From the NCBI GenBank assembly GCA_032209605.1, contig JASFXZ010000039.1:1860001-1924000 (forward strand): 64,000 bases of DNA, written 5' to 3'. Made by a program: the position numbers and the translations under genes. Below, piece by piece: positions 47,876 to 57,944 of the stretch (within the stretch, counting starts at the first letter, position 1; every line of letters starts with the position of its first letter). Source of the stretch: Mactromeris polynyma (Eukaryota; Mollusca; Bivalvia; Venerida; Mactridae). The notes beneath the pieces are model-generated. The model saw nothing but the letters and a program-made list of their open reading frames with translations, ran no database searches and was not told the origin of the DNA.

Positions 47876-48632
47876 AGTTTGATTGATATATGCAGTTTAA
47901 TTTGTATGTTATGAAATCCTGGTGAATTGGCAGATAGCAGTAATGAAAGTAATGTTTCTGTTGGTACAATATTTAAATGTACAATCTAATTAGTTCTAGA
48001 AGGCTTGTTGTTTGATGTACAAGTATCATAGTTCAATCTGGTGTATAAGTTTGGTATTTCACCAGAAGCAACATACAACAGACAGTTTGTAAGCAGCATC
48101 AATCATTCCACCATTAAATTTGTACTGCTATGGATAGGTTCATCACTACGGGTGGCCAAAATAGAGGCTTGATTCTTGAATAGGATGTTTCTGTTAAAAT
48201 TAATTATTCATAAAAAAATCTCTGAGAATATTTCACAATAAGTTTGAGGATTTTTTCCGATAAATTCTGGTCATGCACATAAATGTATTACTATGTGTTG
48301 AAAAAAATCATAAATATAAAATATCATTTAGAATGTTTTGGTAAAATGGAAATATCTAACAGGTACAATATTTGTTATTTAAGTATGACCAACTGCAGTT
48401 CCCTTCCCCATCCTAGTTGACTTATTTACCCACACTTGTTAAAATACATACATGGTATTGCTGTAGAATAATTTTTAGTAACTATTGACTGTGACAATTG
48501 ACATTGAGAGACCTATATTGTCACATTGATTGGTTATTCTATTTGAACTGTTGATTACGAGGAATGTAGCGCTGTGGTGCATTTATTTTATTCCTTTAAG
48601 TCTTAGTACATACTTCAATTCATTGAACTCAC
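47876..48632. other. Gene-free stretch
   Basis: No supported feature. Confidence 0.4.
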
Positions 48633-48762
48633 ATTGCAATTCTTTGATGTTCAAATGTTCACAATTTGTAGCCTGGATTGTTTTTTTGCATTGCATAAAA
48701 CATTTGACACTGATATATCCTGCAGTATTGTCACTTCTAGTAGAAAATAGTCGACCCACCAT
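48633..48762 (-). CDS. Exon-like segment (low confidence)
   Basis: On the minus strand a strong pyrimidine tract and acceptor (CTTCTTCATTTGCTTCATGC, then TTGCAG) precede an open segment reading MVGRLFSTRSDNTAGYISVK and CFMQCKKTIQATNCEHLNIK. It can end at a GTGAGT donor (48,632) or continue to a TAA near 48,583. No recognised domain and no compatible partner exon: joining it directly to the 42.2-kb candidate would create a stop. The plus strand is also open over this region. Confidence 0.25.
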
Positions 48763-49219
48763 CTGCAAGCATGAAGCAAATGAAGAAGAGAATCGAAATA
48801 TCCATTGTTTGTCATTGACATTATATAACTGTGTTAAAATGCCAAAAAAATCAAAGAATTTCAAAATGCCAGATGCTAAAAATGTTGGGTGACAAAATTC
48901 TAAATTTATAGATTTGCCTTAAGAAATTTTCATTTTCTTGCTATTTGGTTTTTGCTTTTCATTACGGAACTACTGTGAATCTTTGTATGTTAACCTATCA
49001 TTAGTTTACAATCCTGTCGTTAAATGTAAGGTGTCTGCATTATCTGTTTCTTGGTATCTCACTGTGGTACTGGTATAATGGGCAATTTTTTCTTCACCCA
49101 GATTTTTCTCCCGGAGAAAAGCAGGGCCGACCTGTTTTATCTTGTTGGGAAAATCTGGATTATTCAGTTATTACCACCCTAGGCCTCTTTCCCCGACTGG
49201 TTCTGTTTTTCCCCAACTA
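48763..49219. other. Gene-free stretch
   Basis: No supported feature. Confidence 0.4.
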
Positions 49220-49554
49220 CAGTCTACACTCTTTTAAGAGACCTTTATTGGGAATCAGTTGATAAGGTCACATATGACAGGTAGCCTCTTAATACAGGTT
49301 AATACAGTCAGTGACTTACAGTCAGTGACTGACAACCACTTCCAAATACAATGTAGATTGAATGTATTAAATTTGTGTTTAATTCTGTGTGTTATATGAA
49401 TGAATTTAAGATTTTACAATGTGTATGATAAGCATTTGTGTTTAGCGTGAAAAATAAATAAAGCATTAAGTGATCATTATCGTTTTTAACCAGGTTTTCT
49501 TATTAGAATGGTGTGTGTCGTTGGTTGGTTGTGCGGCCGGGCAGGCGTCAAACT

Positions 49555-49900
49555 GGGGGTATCCGGCAAATAACTTGAGTTCCGTTGATCATATTGTAAC
49601 CAAACTTGCTCTATAGTAAGCACATGTGGAGAGCTCACTTGGGACTGATGTTGGGTTTGTTCCGCCAAAGGTCAAGGTCACCATTATTAAAAATAGAAAT
49701 TTGGTTTCAGACGAATAACTTTAGTTTCGTTGATCATATTGACATCAAACTTAGTGTATAGTATGAACATGTGGAGAGCTCGCTTGGAATTGCTTTTGGG
49801 TTTTTTCCGTCCAAGGTCAAGGTCACTTAAAATATAAGTTTCCACTTAATATCTTCACTATGCGTTGGTGTATTGACATCAAACTTGGTGTATAGTTGTT
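49555..49900 (+). repeat. GTCA-type tandem repeat nested in the Tigger-like element
   Basis: Two full units and one partial unit share AATAACTT.AGTT.CGTTGA, TCATATTG, CAAACTTG.T.TATAGTA, CACATGTGGAGAGCTC, CTTGG and CCAAAGGTCAAGGTCAC. Unit landmarks are near 49,571, 49,716 and 49,848. Non-coding. Confidence 0.75.
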
Positions 49901-50114
49901 GCATATGTATATAATATATTTAAGTGTGAGTGTGTATATGCATGTATCACCTATTGCACCTTTGCAGCATTGATGATCATCATGTATACATTATACAAAT
50001 AGAGCCTTGGGTTACAAATAACTAGGTTGAAAACCTGGTTTGTGGGCATTGCCCATTTCTTGTTATTTATTAAAATAGAATACTAAGTGTAGTGAGAGAA
50101 CAGGCATCACATAC

Positions 50115-50244
50115 TTATAGCCAAGTCTTTCCTATGCCAAACTCATCTGCAATCTTGTACGCAGGTTTTCCCTGATCAAGCATAATCAAGGGCCTGAATT
50201 CACTGTTCTAACGTTAAAACTGTTTTGCTTTTTGGCATCTCCAT
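50115..50244 (-). pseudogene. Tigger/CENP-B-type transposase N-terminus, frameshifted
   Basis: From the ATG at 50,244 or 50,238 the minus strand reads MPKSKTVLTLEQ, then a stop. After a small frameshift near 50,200 it continues LIMLDQGKPAYKIADEFG and IGKTWL before TAA at 50,115. The pattern K.VLTLE...I.ML..GK.A.KIA.EFGIGKT is the Psq/CENP-B-type helix-turn-helix found at the start of Tigger, jerky and CENP-B proteins. It lies correctly placed just inside the right inverted end of the host element. Nothing of the DDE domain remains. Confidence 0.75.
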
Positions 50245-50441
50245 TTTGAAAATAAACAATCAGTTGTTTGCGTCTCGTCACATGATATTCAGGAACGGTA
50301 ACTCCTATGTGCAAAAAACCTGAGGGACCGTTTCAAAGTCCCTAAAAACAGTATACAGGTGCGTTTGGGCAACAATTCTCATGGTCACATATGACAGGGA
50401 GTCCTTTAATTCAGAGGGTTGCAAGGGCAGTGTAGACTGTA

Positions 50442-51143
50442 CATGTCTTCGCATTATATAACGGAATACATAATGATGAGCGTGAAAACACAAAAATGTA
50501 ATACTTGGTGTAAATTTTTTGGATATTTTGTACAGATTATTTAGATCCAGTTTCTCAAATATTGTTTTAGATCAACTATTTATGTTACTTTTGAAAATTT
50601 CGAAACAAGAAAAAATTACTTCCAATGATCATTTTGAAAAAGTGGCTAATGGATTTTTGCATTTGATACTAATGCCCACAAGTCATTCATTCTCATGTAA
50701 TTAACTCATTGAAGTTGAATAATCATTGTGAAGTTGTTTAAGTGGCTGTGCGCTGTGTATGTGACACTTCCTGCTTGGCTGCTTTATTAATTCATATAAG
50801 GAATTTGAGTCTTTAGGTTTGCTCGTAAGTAGCGGCGTTCAGCTAAGTTGATGCCTTTGTACACATGGCCGTTTTTGTTCAATGATTGTTAATAACGCCG
50901 CTTCTAGACAATAATACTGTCTTTTAGAAGAATTAGAAGTTTTTTAAATAACAAATTGTCATTAACAACAAAAACATTGACAGGGTGACGAATAGTTCAA
51001 AGTTTTAATTGAATTGATTGGTTGTTGTGGAATGTGTTCATGGGAACGAGATGTTTGTGTTAGTAAAATTCAAAATGAGGTCTTTATCATAAAATATTCT
51101 AATGTTAAAAAGATATAATGATTGTGTTACTGTTAATTACTTA
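50442..51143. other. Gene-free stretch
   Basis: The plus-strand open frame at 50,519-50,704 has no recognisable domain. No element found. Confidence 0.4.
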
Positions 51144-51495
51144 CAGGCCTTTTTCTGTCCATTTTGGGAAAAAGACCCTAGTTAAATTGGGAAAATTTGC
51201 ATCATAAAATTTGTCAATTTGGGAAAACTTTAATCGCTTCAACTCCAATTTTGAGAATGTTCATAGTTAAAAGAACAGGATTTTCATATCTAAATTTTAT
51301 ATATACAAGCATTGAAATCTACATTTCTGATATCAATTGTCAAAAAGACACATAAATGTCAACAAGCATCTATGACACAAGGGTCAATAATGGCCAGAGT
51401 TATTCAAAGAGCTTCAAGATATACCAGGTCACTCAGGTGCTTCTGATTGGGAAAACCCCCATTTATGTGGCTTTGGGAAAATAGAAAAAGGCCTG
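51144..51495. mobile_element. 352-bp element with 13-bp perfect inverted ends
   Basis: Starts CAGGCCTTTTTCT and ends AGAAAAAGGCCTG, a perfect 13-base inverted pair. TTTTGGGAAAA follows the left end and TTTGGGAAAATA precedes the right end, so inner sequence is also partly symmetric. AATTGGGAAAA words recur inside. No coding capacity; non-autonomous DNA transposon inferred. Target duplication is not clear (left flank ATTACTTA, right flank ACTCAAAT). Confidence 0.7.
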
Positions 51496-51534
51496 ACTCA
51501 AATTTTCACTGTTTTTTCTGATGTTGATGAGAAG

Positions 51535-51940
51535 GAGACATATTTTTTTTGCCTTCGGCATCTGTCCGTCCGTCTGTTCATCCATCTACTTAACTTGTCC
51601 GCACTTTATCTCCAATACTGCTGGTTGGATTTCAGCCACACGTCACAGGATTTATCAACATCAAGTGCCCTTGTGCATCTTCATTGTTTTGTTCCGCTCA
51701 GATAATTTATCACTGAGTTATGGCCCTTTGATGTTTTTATACATTTACAGTGCATGGTGAAGTTTGTCCGCGCTTCATCTCAAATACGGCTGTTTGGATT
51801 TCAACCAAACTTCACAGGATTAATACGCATCAATTGTAGTTGTGCATCCTTGTCGTTGCGTTCCGCTCAGATAATTTTTCACTGAGTTATGGCCCTTTGA
51901 TGTTTTTATACATATACAGTGCATGGTGAACTGATCAAAC
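51535..51940 (+). repeat. Bivalve-type dispersed repeat, two ~169-bp units
   Basis: The leader GGAGACATATTTTTTTTGCC and CGGCATCTGTCCGTCCGTCT is followed by two units sharing TTGTCCGC.CTTCATCTC, GGATTTCA.CCA.ACTTCACA, GTTCCGCTCAGATAATTT, CACTGAGTTATGGCCCTTTG and ACAGTGCATGGTGAA. GTTCCGCTCAG falls at 51,691 and 51,860. The leader resembles that of family K at 62,940. Confidence 0.8.
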
Positions 51941-52443
51941 ACTATCTTTCTTGTTTGCTTGATATTTTATCTTGTATCAGTATTACAATTACTGACAAAC
52001 TGCCATCTGGGAGACATATGTTTTTATTAAAAAACAACCATCTAGTTTTATATGGTCTTCATAGTTTTTACCAAAATAATGATTAAGGTAGAAATCTCAT
52101 TCTGTATTTTAATTGAAGTTGTACATTGATCATCAAAGAATTGTCCTTATTGAACCATTTGGCCTTCTAATCCATTCATACTTTAATTACAATATGATTA
52201 TATCTGACAACAAGTGCATAGTGAGGCATAATATCAATAGAGAACATAGATGAAAGGATGTATACACTTAATAGATTAACTGACTTGCTCCAGGGTAAAG
52301 GGCAATTATGTTTTTGTACACTGTTGTACTTGTATGACAATGGACATATTTAGTCAGAATAGTGCATGATGTCATACTATCATTGATTTTGAATATAATC
52401 GGAATTTATAACCCGATGGCGAGTCTTTGGACCCCAGATCGTG
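51941..52443. other. Gene-free stretch with a small hairpin at its end
   Basis: Mostly unique AT-rich DNA. TATAACCCGAT (52,407) and ATCGTGTTATA (52,438) form an 11-base inverted pair with one mismatch around 20 bases, of the TATAAC type seen at ends of some Tigger-like repeats. Confidence 0.45.
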
Positions 52444-52662
52444 TTATAATGGAGTTGCAGTGTAATCCCCATCTTCATCAGACACATTATCAAATAAAAG
52501 GTCCATAGATTCATTCATGGCAAAGATTATTTTGGCACTTTTTTTAACAATTTCTGTACCAAGTCTTGGGTAACAAAAGTTGCAAGCAGGTTTTAGATCA
52601 ATGATTTTGGCAGCATGCAACGATTTCCTGAGGCTATTCAGATGGCTACGGGACAACTCCAC
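52444..52662 (-). CDS. Unassigned open segment, possibly the 3' end of a transposase or a host exon
   Basis: The minus-strand frame reads about 72 residues with good composition: SRSHLNSLRKSLHAAKIIDL, then CNFCYPRLGTEIVKKSAKII and an acidic end (SDEDGDYTATPL) before a stop. A CxxC followed by a basic amphipathic stretch faintly recalls the C-termini of P-element/THAP9-like transposases, but I cannot assign it. Its 5' side runs into the CCACCCCTAA tandem repeat and its stop lies in a TATAAC hairpin arm, which suits a transposon remnant. Confidence 0.35.
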   Translation of the reverse strand: MELSRSHLNSLRKSLHAAKIIDLKPACNFCYPRLGTEIVKKSAKIIFAMNESMDLLFDNVSDEDGDYTATPL

Positions 52663-52810
52663 CCCTAACCAACTCCACCCCTAAGTCAACTCCACCCCTA
52701 ACCAACTCCACCCCCAAGTCAACTTGACCCCTAAGTCAACTTGACTAAACCCCTTTCCAACATGACCTCTTATTTAACTTGACCCCTAATTTTGTTAAGT
52801 CAACTCAACC
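52655..52810. repeat. Short array of ~17-bp CAACTCCACCCCTAA units
   Basis: CAACTCCACCCCTAACC, CAACTCCACCCCTAAGT and CAACTTGACCCCTAAGT alternate with 16-18 base steps, decaying toward 52,810. CCCTAA words recall telomeric DNA, but the unit length and the CAACT part rule out a plain telomere repeat. Confidence 0.8.
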
Positions 52811-53467
52811 CCTATTTTTTGGAGAAAAAAGATATGTGGAAAGATGTTTTATTGATTTTATTGAGCCGTATTAAGAATAATTTGTGTAGCAATGTTTTAA
52901 TTGATAAATGGAACGTGTGTTATTAATTTTGTAAGACCCGATTGGGTTTATGATTGGTTGACTTATCCATTTCTTACTATGTTTAGCTATGTTGTTTTTT
53001 TCAAATTGTATCATGTTGTGTTGTTTTAATTAGCTTTATCCTTGAAGGTGTTAATTTATTCTTTTTATAAGTTTGTCTAATTGTCAAAACATTTTAAGAC
53101 TGAATCTCAGAATTAGACTTTGAAATTTGAAAATTACTGTTCATTTTGCTCCTACCTCCACACAACTTAACAAAAGTGTAGAGTGAGTAACAAGAAACAT
53201 TAAAACAAAATTTTATCCGTTTAGATGTAATGAAAATGCAATGCAGGTTTCAAGTTTATGTCTGAGTTTCAGTCTTATATACACTCAGAGTATATTCTAA
53301 AAAGAGAACAATCGCTTGAAAATGTTTATGATTTATAACAAACGAAAATGAGTCAAACAGCAATTATAATTGACAAAACATTAATAAATACAAGTTACAT
53401 ACATTAATATTTGATAACAACAATATATAACAAAACATTAACCAAAATACAAAACATATATCAACAT
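52811..53467. other. Gene-free stretch
   Basis: AT-rich. It could be the 3' flank of the MULE relic; no end repeats identified. Confidence 0.4.
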
Positions 53468-54783
53468 TCACCACACTACACTACACAACACAATATTATA
53501 CACAGTTCCAATCTCCTTCAAGAAGTCTTCGCAGACTATGTCATGTTCATCATAACAGTCCAAGAGAGCATGGATACGCGCATCCATGCTCTCATACACT
53601 TGTCGCCGATTCCTATCGACAGTCTCATATTCCTACCTACAGTCTCATCTGCGACTAGCTGCAAATGTAGCTTTCCCGCTTAGATTCCTGCAACGGCAGG
53701 CCCAACAAAGCATAGAACGGTAGACTGCCTCTACCAGCCTTGGCATTGAGTCCGTGATGCCACGCTGAAAAAATACAAAGAAATTGTTCAAATACCAATG
53801 CAGTAAGAAAGTCATTAAAATCTATTATCCATTTGTTCCGGCAAGAAATTATGAAACAAGGACATAAATTAAACATGAACAAGAAAAGATAACTTATCCA
53901 TTGTTTTCTAAGACATTGTCTATCAATTAACATATCAATTAACATAGTTACACTGGTTAGACAAGTGGGATCGAGCACAATCTGATTACTAGACGATACA
54001 ACTTTTAGTAAAATTGTTTTTCACCATAAATAATTGTAAGAAGTTTGCTTACCTTCTGTATCATTGTTGGTGTGAATAGTCTGTCTGTAGACACACGTCC
54101 AGTATCATTGTTGGTGTGAATAGTCTCTCTGTAGACAGACCACTCGTTCTCACTCTACAATGAGCTCTCGAGCCACTGATCTCTCACATACTGTAAAAGA
54201 TTGCGGGGAGAGGCTGACAGCTTCCATTTGCACGGTCTTGCAGTCCTTCAAAGGCCCTCTTGATGTCTCTACCAGGGAGCTTCCTTATCAGCAGGTGGAC
54301 CCCTTCTGTCGCTGACAAGTAGACTGTAGGCCAACCTCCTGAACCTTCCGGAGAACAGCCTGCGCCCAGTGGAATCCAAAACCCCTCAATCTCTCGCCTC
54401 GAAACACCTCTCTCAGGGCTTGTCACAGACCTGGAAGTTAACAAAACAATATGCTAATTATCCATTACAAGGAGTTATCCTCACCATCATTATCATAGTT
54501 CCAATGTGAAATATACAAAACCTTCCACTTATCATTCAGAATAAGTATTGATTTAAATAAGTTGTGCTAAAAGCAACTTACTTTTGAATTTTACACAAGC
54601 AAATTATTTACTATTTAAAACTTACACTTTATCATTAAAATCAATTGAGAGCTCAGCATATTCAACATACTCATACATATTGGTAAATGATATGTTCAAC
54701 TTCTTACTGACTTCAAAGTCCATGGAGAAATGTTCTACCAGAGGAGCCTAATTGTCCAACACATCCAGTATTTTCCTCAGTAT
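53468..54783 (-). pseudogene. MULE-type transposase pseudogene, three exons
   Basis: Exon 1 (54,783-54,708) reads ILRKILDVLDN, a stop, then APLVEHFSMDFEVS. Its GTAAGA donor joins in frame to exon 2 (54,430-54,053), giving EVSL-stop-QALREVFRGERL, then GFGFHWAQAVLRKVQEVGLQ. After a frameshift it continues HLLIRKLPGRDIKRAFEGLQ, and it ends TNNDTE at a GTAAGC donor. That joins exon 3 (53,764-53,468), giving AWHHGLNAKAGRGSLPFYAL, LQLVADETVGRNM and, after another shift, IHALLDCYDEHDIVCEDFLK. MDFE, FHW.QAV.RK.Q..GL and TNN..E.WH..LN are hallmarks of MULE-family DDE transposases. The first catalytic Asp region is absent. Stops replace a Trp (TGA) and another residue (TAG), and a 44-bp duplication at 54,058-54,145 shifts frame. 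Dead copy. Confidence 0.8.
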
Positions 54784-54814
54784 CTGTTAAGTAAATGGTA
54801 AGAAATAAATATAT

Positions 54815-55123
54815 TCTCTTATAATTCTCATTATCACCAACATCATCACAGTCACCACAATACGCAAGTACGGTCAAGTGGAGTTCTGGACCAATTTCCA
54901 GTTTCAATAGGCAAGCGATGATTTCTAGTTCTAAAGCTGATAGTATAAAATAATAATGATCTTCAGTTGATGACAGGTATGATTCAAAGCTGAAGCTGTT
55001 TTTAAAAATTCTTTAAAATATACTGTTACTAGAGTCATCTATAAGAGAGTACCAATCAGACAAGAACGAGTCTTTTAATTTTTGTCTAATGATAAGTTTT
55101 AACCAATCGTTATTCGGGAATTG
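54815..55123 (-). pseudogene. Non-LTR retrotransposon ORF2 C-terminal fragment
   Basis: The minus strand reads DWLKLIIRQKLKDSFLSDWY, SLIDDSSNSIF, a stop, then RIFKNSFSFESYL. After a 1-base shift it continues TRNHRLPIETGNWSRTPLDR, then TCVL and CGDCDDVGDNENY. The ordered pattern (QKLKD.FL..WY; YRIFK..F..E.YL; RNHRLPIETG.W..TP...R.C..C....VGD) is one I associate with the C-terminal, zinc-knuckle-bearing end of non-LTR reverse transcriptase proteins common in molluscs. At least one stop and two frameshifts. The reverse transcriptase domain is not present upstream. It lies about 30 bases from the MULE relic's first exon, same strand. Confidence 0.7.
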
Positions 55124-56384
55124 TGCTCAGTCCAAATGCTGTAAAGTCTGCAGTTACCTGGAAAAACTAGCAAAAAGTGGTACTCATTCCATTTCAATTC
55201 TTGTTACATTTTACGCAGGTATCATTTAGATTCGACAATTTAGAGGAAATGGCTTTTACGCTAATCTAGATATTTATCCAAGAAAGCTAGCCGGGTTCCT
55301 TATTGTTTAGAAATTTAAAAAAATAAATGTCATATAACACTTAAAACAATTGGAAATATGTATACATAACGACAACAATGCAGTAATATAACAATACTCG
55401 CAGGTTCGGTGCTGTCACTTGTCACATACATCACATGTGATTCCGTGCTGCACGCATACCATTCAGAGCACAGCCACTATTCATAAAGTTGACTGAATAT
55501 AGCCTAAAAAAGCTTGTACAAGGAAGCATATGCTGATTGTAGGGAGATGTACAACCACCTGAGATTGTGCACACATGTCTAGTGTTGTAATGTGTCTGAA
55601 AATAGTGCTTTACATTATTTGTAAACTACACTCTTAATTGCAGTATGTTATGTCTAGCTTTGTTTTCCCCCCACAATGTCTGCAACCAGTATAAAATATT
55701 TTGTTCCTTGGCCAAAGACTTTTTACCACTGACACATATGTACATTATGCCTTTAGGACTTTTTTTGGTAATGATCGTCTGCCAGGCATATGCACTGAGG
55801 GAGCAATTTTTGTTCATTCTGTGTATTTGCTTTATGAGAACTTTTCTTTCTCTCTGCCTGTAGAGATCAGTCAAACTTGATTCTGTCCCTTGATATCATA
55901 CATGGCTTATCAGGACCTCTCCAAATCAACAGGTGTTTCATTAATAATTGCCTATTTCACCCAACTGGTACTGTCTCGGATGGTCCTATGCAAATCACTA
56001 ATGTAATGCCCTTGGGGTAATTATTACAAGTTTAATGGTACATAACCGAAGTTTTGAGTATGAAGCAGCATTCTTTTTACCAACCTTAGCACTAAGGGCA
56101 ATTGGCTTGTTAATATTTGGCCAAATTTCAGTTAAACTTGGTTAAGAATTTTGCTTCAAAACTTCGTTATAATTATGGTCATCTTGGGTCAGATCATACA
56201 AAAACTTGTTAATGCTTGGAGACTGCATTGAATCATGATGTTTGTCTTCATAAAATCTGAATAAAGTTTGAAACTGGGTTATATACTGTCAAAACTAGAT
56301 CTCCAGTTCATATCATAGAAAATCATTGTTAACACACAAGGGCCCACATTTTAAACCTGCTCAGAATCGTTGCGAGAGTATTTT
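55124..56384. other. Gene-free stretch
   Basis: Open frames on opposite strands at 55,626-55,874 overlap each other and have no recognisable domain. No element boundaries seen. Confidence 0.45.
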
Positions 56385-56560
56385 TTGTTGAGCTCCATGC
56401 GGTGAGCCCGACATTAAAACCACAATGGCTGTTCAGTGTATGTGTACATACATGCATGGCTCCGCCATAATGAGATGATACGTCACCTGTGTCTGTAGGT
56501 CAAAGGTCACAGAGGTCAAATATTTAAAATGGTTCTGAAACATCTTGTCTATACCTTTAC
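56385..56560 (+). repeat. GTCA-type dispersed repeat with GCGGTGAGC leader
   Basis: GCGGTGAGCCCGACATTAAA, CAATGGCTGTTCAGTGTATG, GTGTCTGTAGGTCAAAGGTC, ACAGAGGTCAAATATTTAAA. Same block order as 46,930-47,330 but with a long internal gap relative to it. Confidence 0.6.
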
Positions 56561-57944
56561 AATGTCATTGATAGATCAAAGTGCTGAAAGCGCAGAAAGA
56601 CTGGGGCAGTCGAAGTTTCTTGTGACCTGTAAAGATTTCTCTGGCAGAGATTGTAGAAGCATTGCACTGTCTCGCTCGGGGATGGAAAGACGGACTGGTT
56701 CACTTACAAGCAATTTTAATTTCAAAGCGTGCATGTATGACTATACTTAATTTTAAGATTTTCAAATAAGCGATTCTGATGTATTTTAGCATTATATTTT
56801 ATCCTTGTGATGTTTTTAAACAGTCATTGCTGTTTTATAAGGCTTCAACAAAACCCAAAATGTTAGGCCCCCCCCCCCCCCCCCCCCAAGACCAAATCCT
56901 GGATCCGCCCCTGCTATCTGTGAAATGTTTATGAATGAAAGCGGACAATTTTTAAGTATGAAATCATCTTGATTATGGTAACCGCTGGGTGAATTATCGT
57001 TGTTCCGCAATATAAAGGAATGCGCAAAACGGGCAGATGTTAATGGAAAGGATTATCAGAAAAGAGATAAAAACAATCAAAAGGATTTTTTCAAATCGGA
57101 GCCCCATGAACAAAATGAAAAAGGAATATAAAAATACACTTGGAGCCACTTCTAACCCAACACTTTTCAAATTCGATTTTCTCGAATATGGCTCAAGATA
57201 TTTATTTCAAATTAAATATTATCTTGTTTGGCTGCAGACATGTGTCCACCATAGTCTACTGCAGATGTTCCAGCGCACAGACCGAGTTAACGAATATTAC
57301 ACAGACAATGAGTTACATATGGCATTATTTTAGCACAGTCAAATTTCATAGCACAGTGCTTTATATACTTTTAAAAAAGCACATTTTAATAGTTTAACAA
57401 TTAGAGAACACTGATGAGCACAACAAAAGAGAAATTTATTTATATGTAATACATCAAAGCACACTTATAAGCACTACTGTCACTTATTTTCATTGTTAAT
57501 TAAGACGGCCCAACATTTATGTCCTTCACTTTTGTATTCTGATGTTCAAGGACCAGGCACATAATCTGTACACAGGGACTACATCTGCTTTATATACTGG
57601 TCACACAGAGTCTCTAGAGTTTTCTGGTGATCACAACTGCACGTTTGTGATGCTTGGTCCCTGGCTATATGGTAGGAAAGTAGAAGGAAAACTGCAAAAT
57701 ATAATAAAATCCTTATCAAACATAATAATACCATTATTTGTATTGTTCTTAGTGACTCAATAAAGTTCAGTGAATTCAGAAATCTACCTGAAGTGCTTGA
57801 CTTAGCTGAAATCAAAATATCTGCATTGTTATAATATTGTGGTGCATTATGCATTGGTAAAGTGCATTTGAAAAATAGACTAGATACCTTTATCACTAGA
57901 TACTTATCTTGGCGCTTACAATTGCAGTCATAAGTCTGCTGACC
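56561..57944. other. Gene-free stretch with a poly-C / GGATCCGCCCCT repeat fragment
   Basis: At 56,866-56,915 a run of about 20 C is followed by AAGACCAAATCCTGGATCCG and CCCCTGC. The complement (GCAGGGGCGGATCCAGGA) is a word widespread in invertebrate repeats. The rest holds two overlapping plus-strand open frames at 57,037-57,397 without a recognisable domain. Confidence 0.5.

Larger units (their letters stand above)
49220..50439 (-). mobile_element. Tigger/pogo-like DNA transposon, 1.22 kb, with TA target duplication
   Basis: The left end CAGTCTACACT (49,220) and right end AGTGTAGACTG (50,439) are exact 11-base inverted repeats, each flanked by TA (49,218-49,219 and 50,440-50,441), the TA duplication expected of the Tc1/mariner/pogo superfamily. 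Just inside both ends lies GGTCACATATGACAGG. On the minus strand near the right end is the start of a CENP-B/Tigger-type transposase (50,244-50,115). A GTCA-type tandem repeat sits inside at 49,555-49,900. The catalytic part of the transposase is missing. Confidence 0.8.

Noticed and set aside
52655..52810. Interstitial telomere repeat (CCCTAA words)
   Set aside because: The unit is about 17 bases with CAACTCCA or CAACTTGA between the CCCTAA words, not a run of TTAGGG/CCCTAA.
54184..54444. 86-residue minus-strand open frame as an independent gene
   Set aside because: It is a shifted frame of MULE exon 2; the transposase motifs lie mainly in the neighbouring frame.
57037..57397. 98- and 85-residue plus-strand open frames
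   Set aside because: Two frames overlap, and neither shows a domain or splice context; composition follows the AT-rich background.
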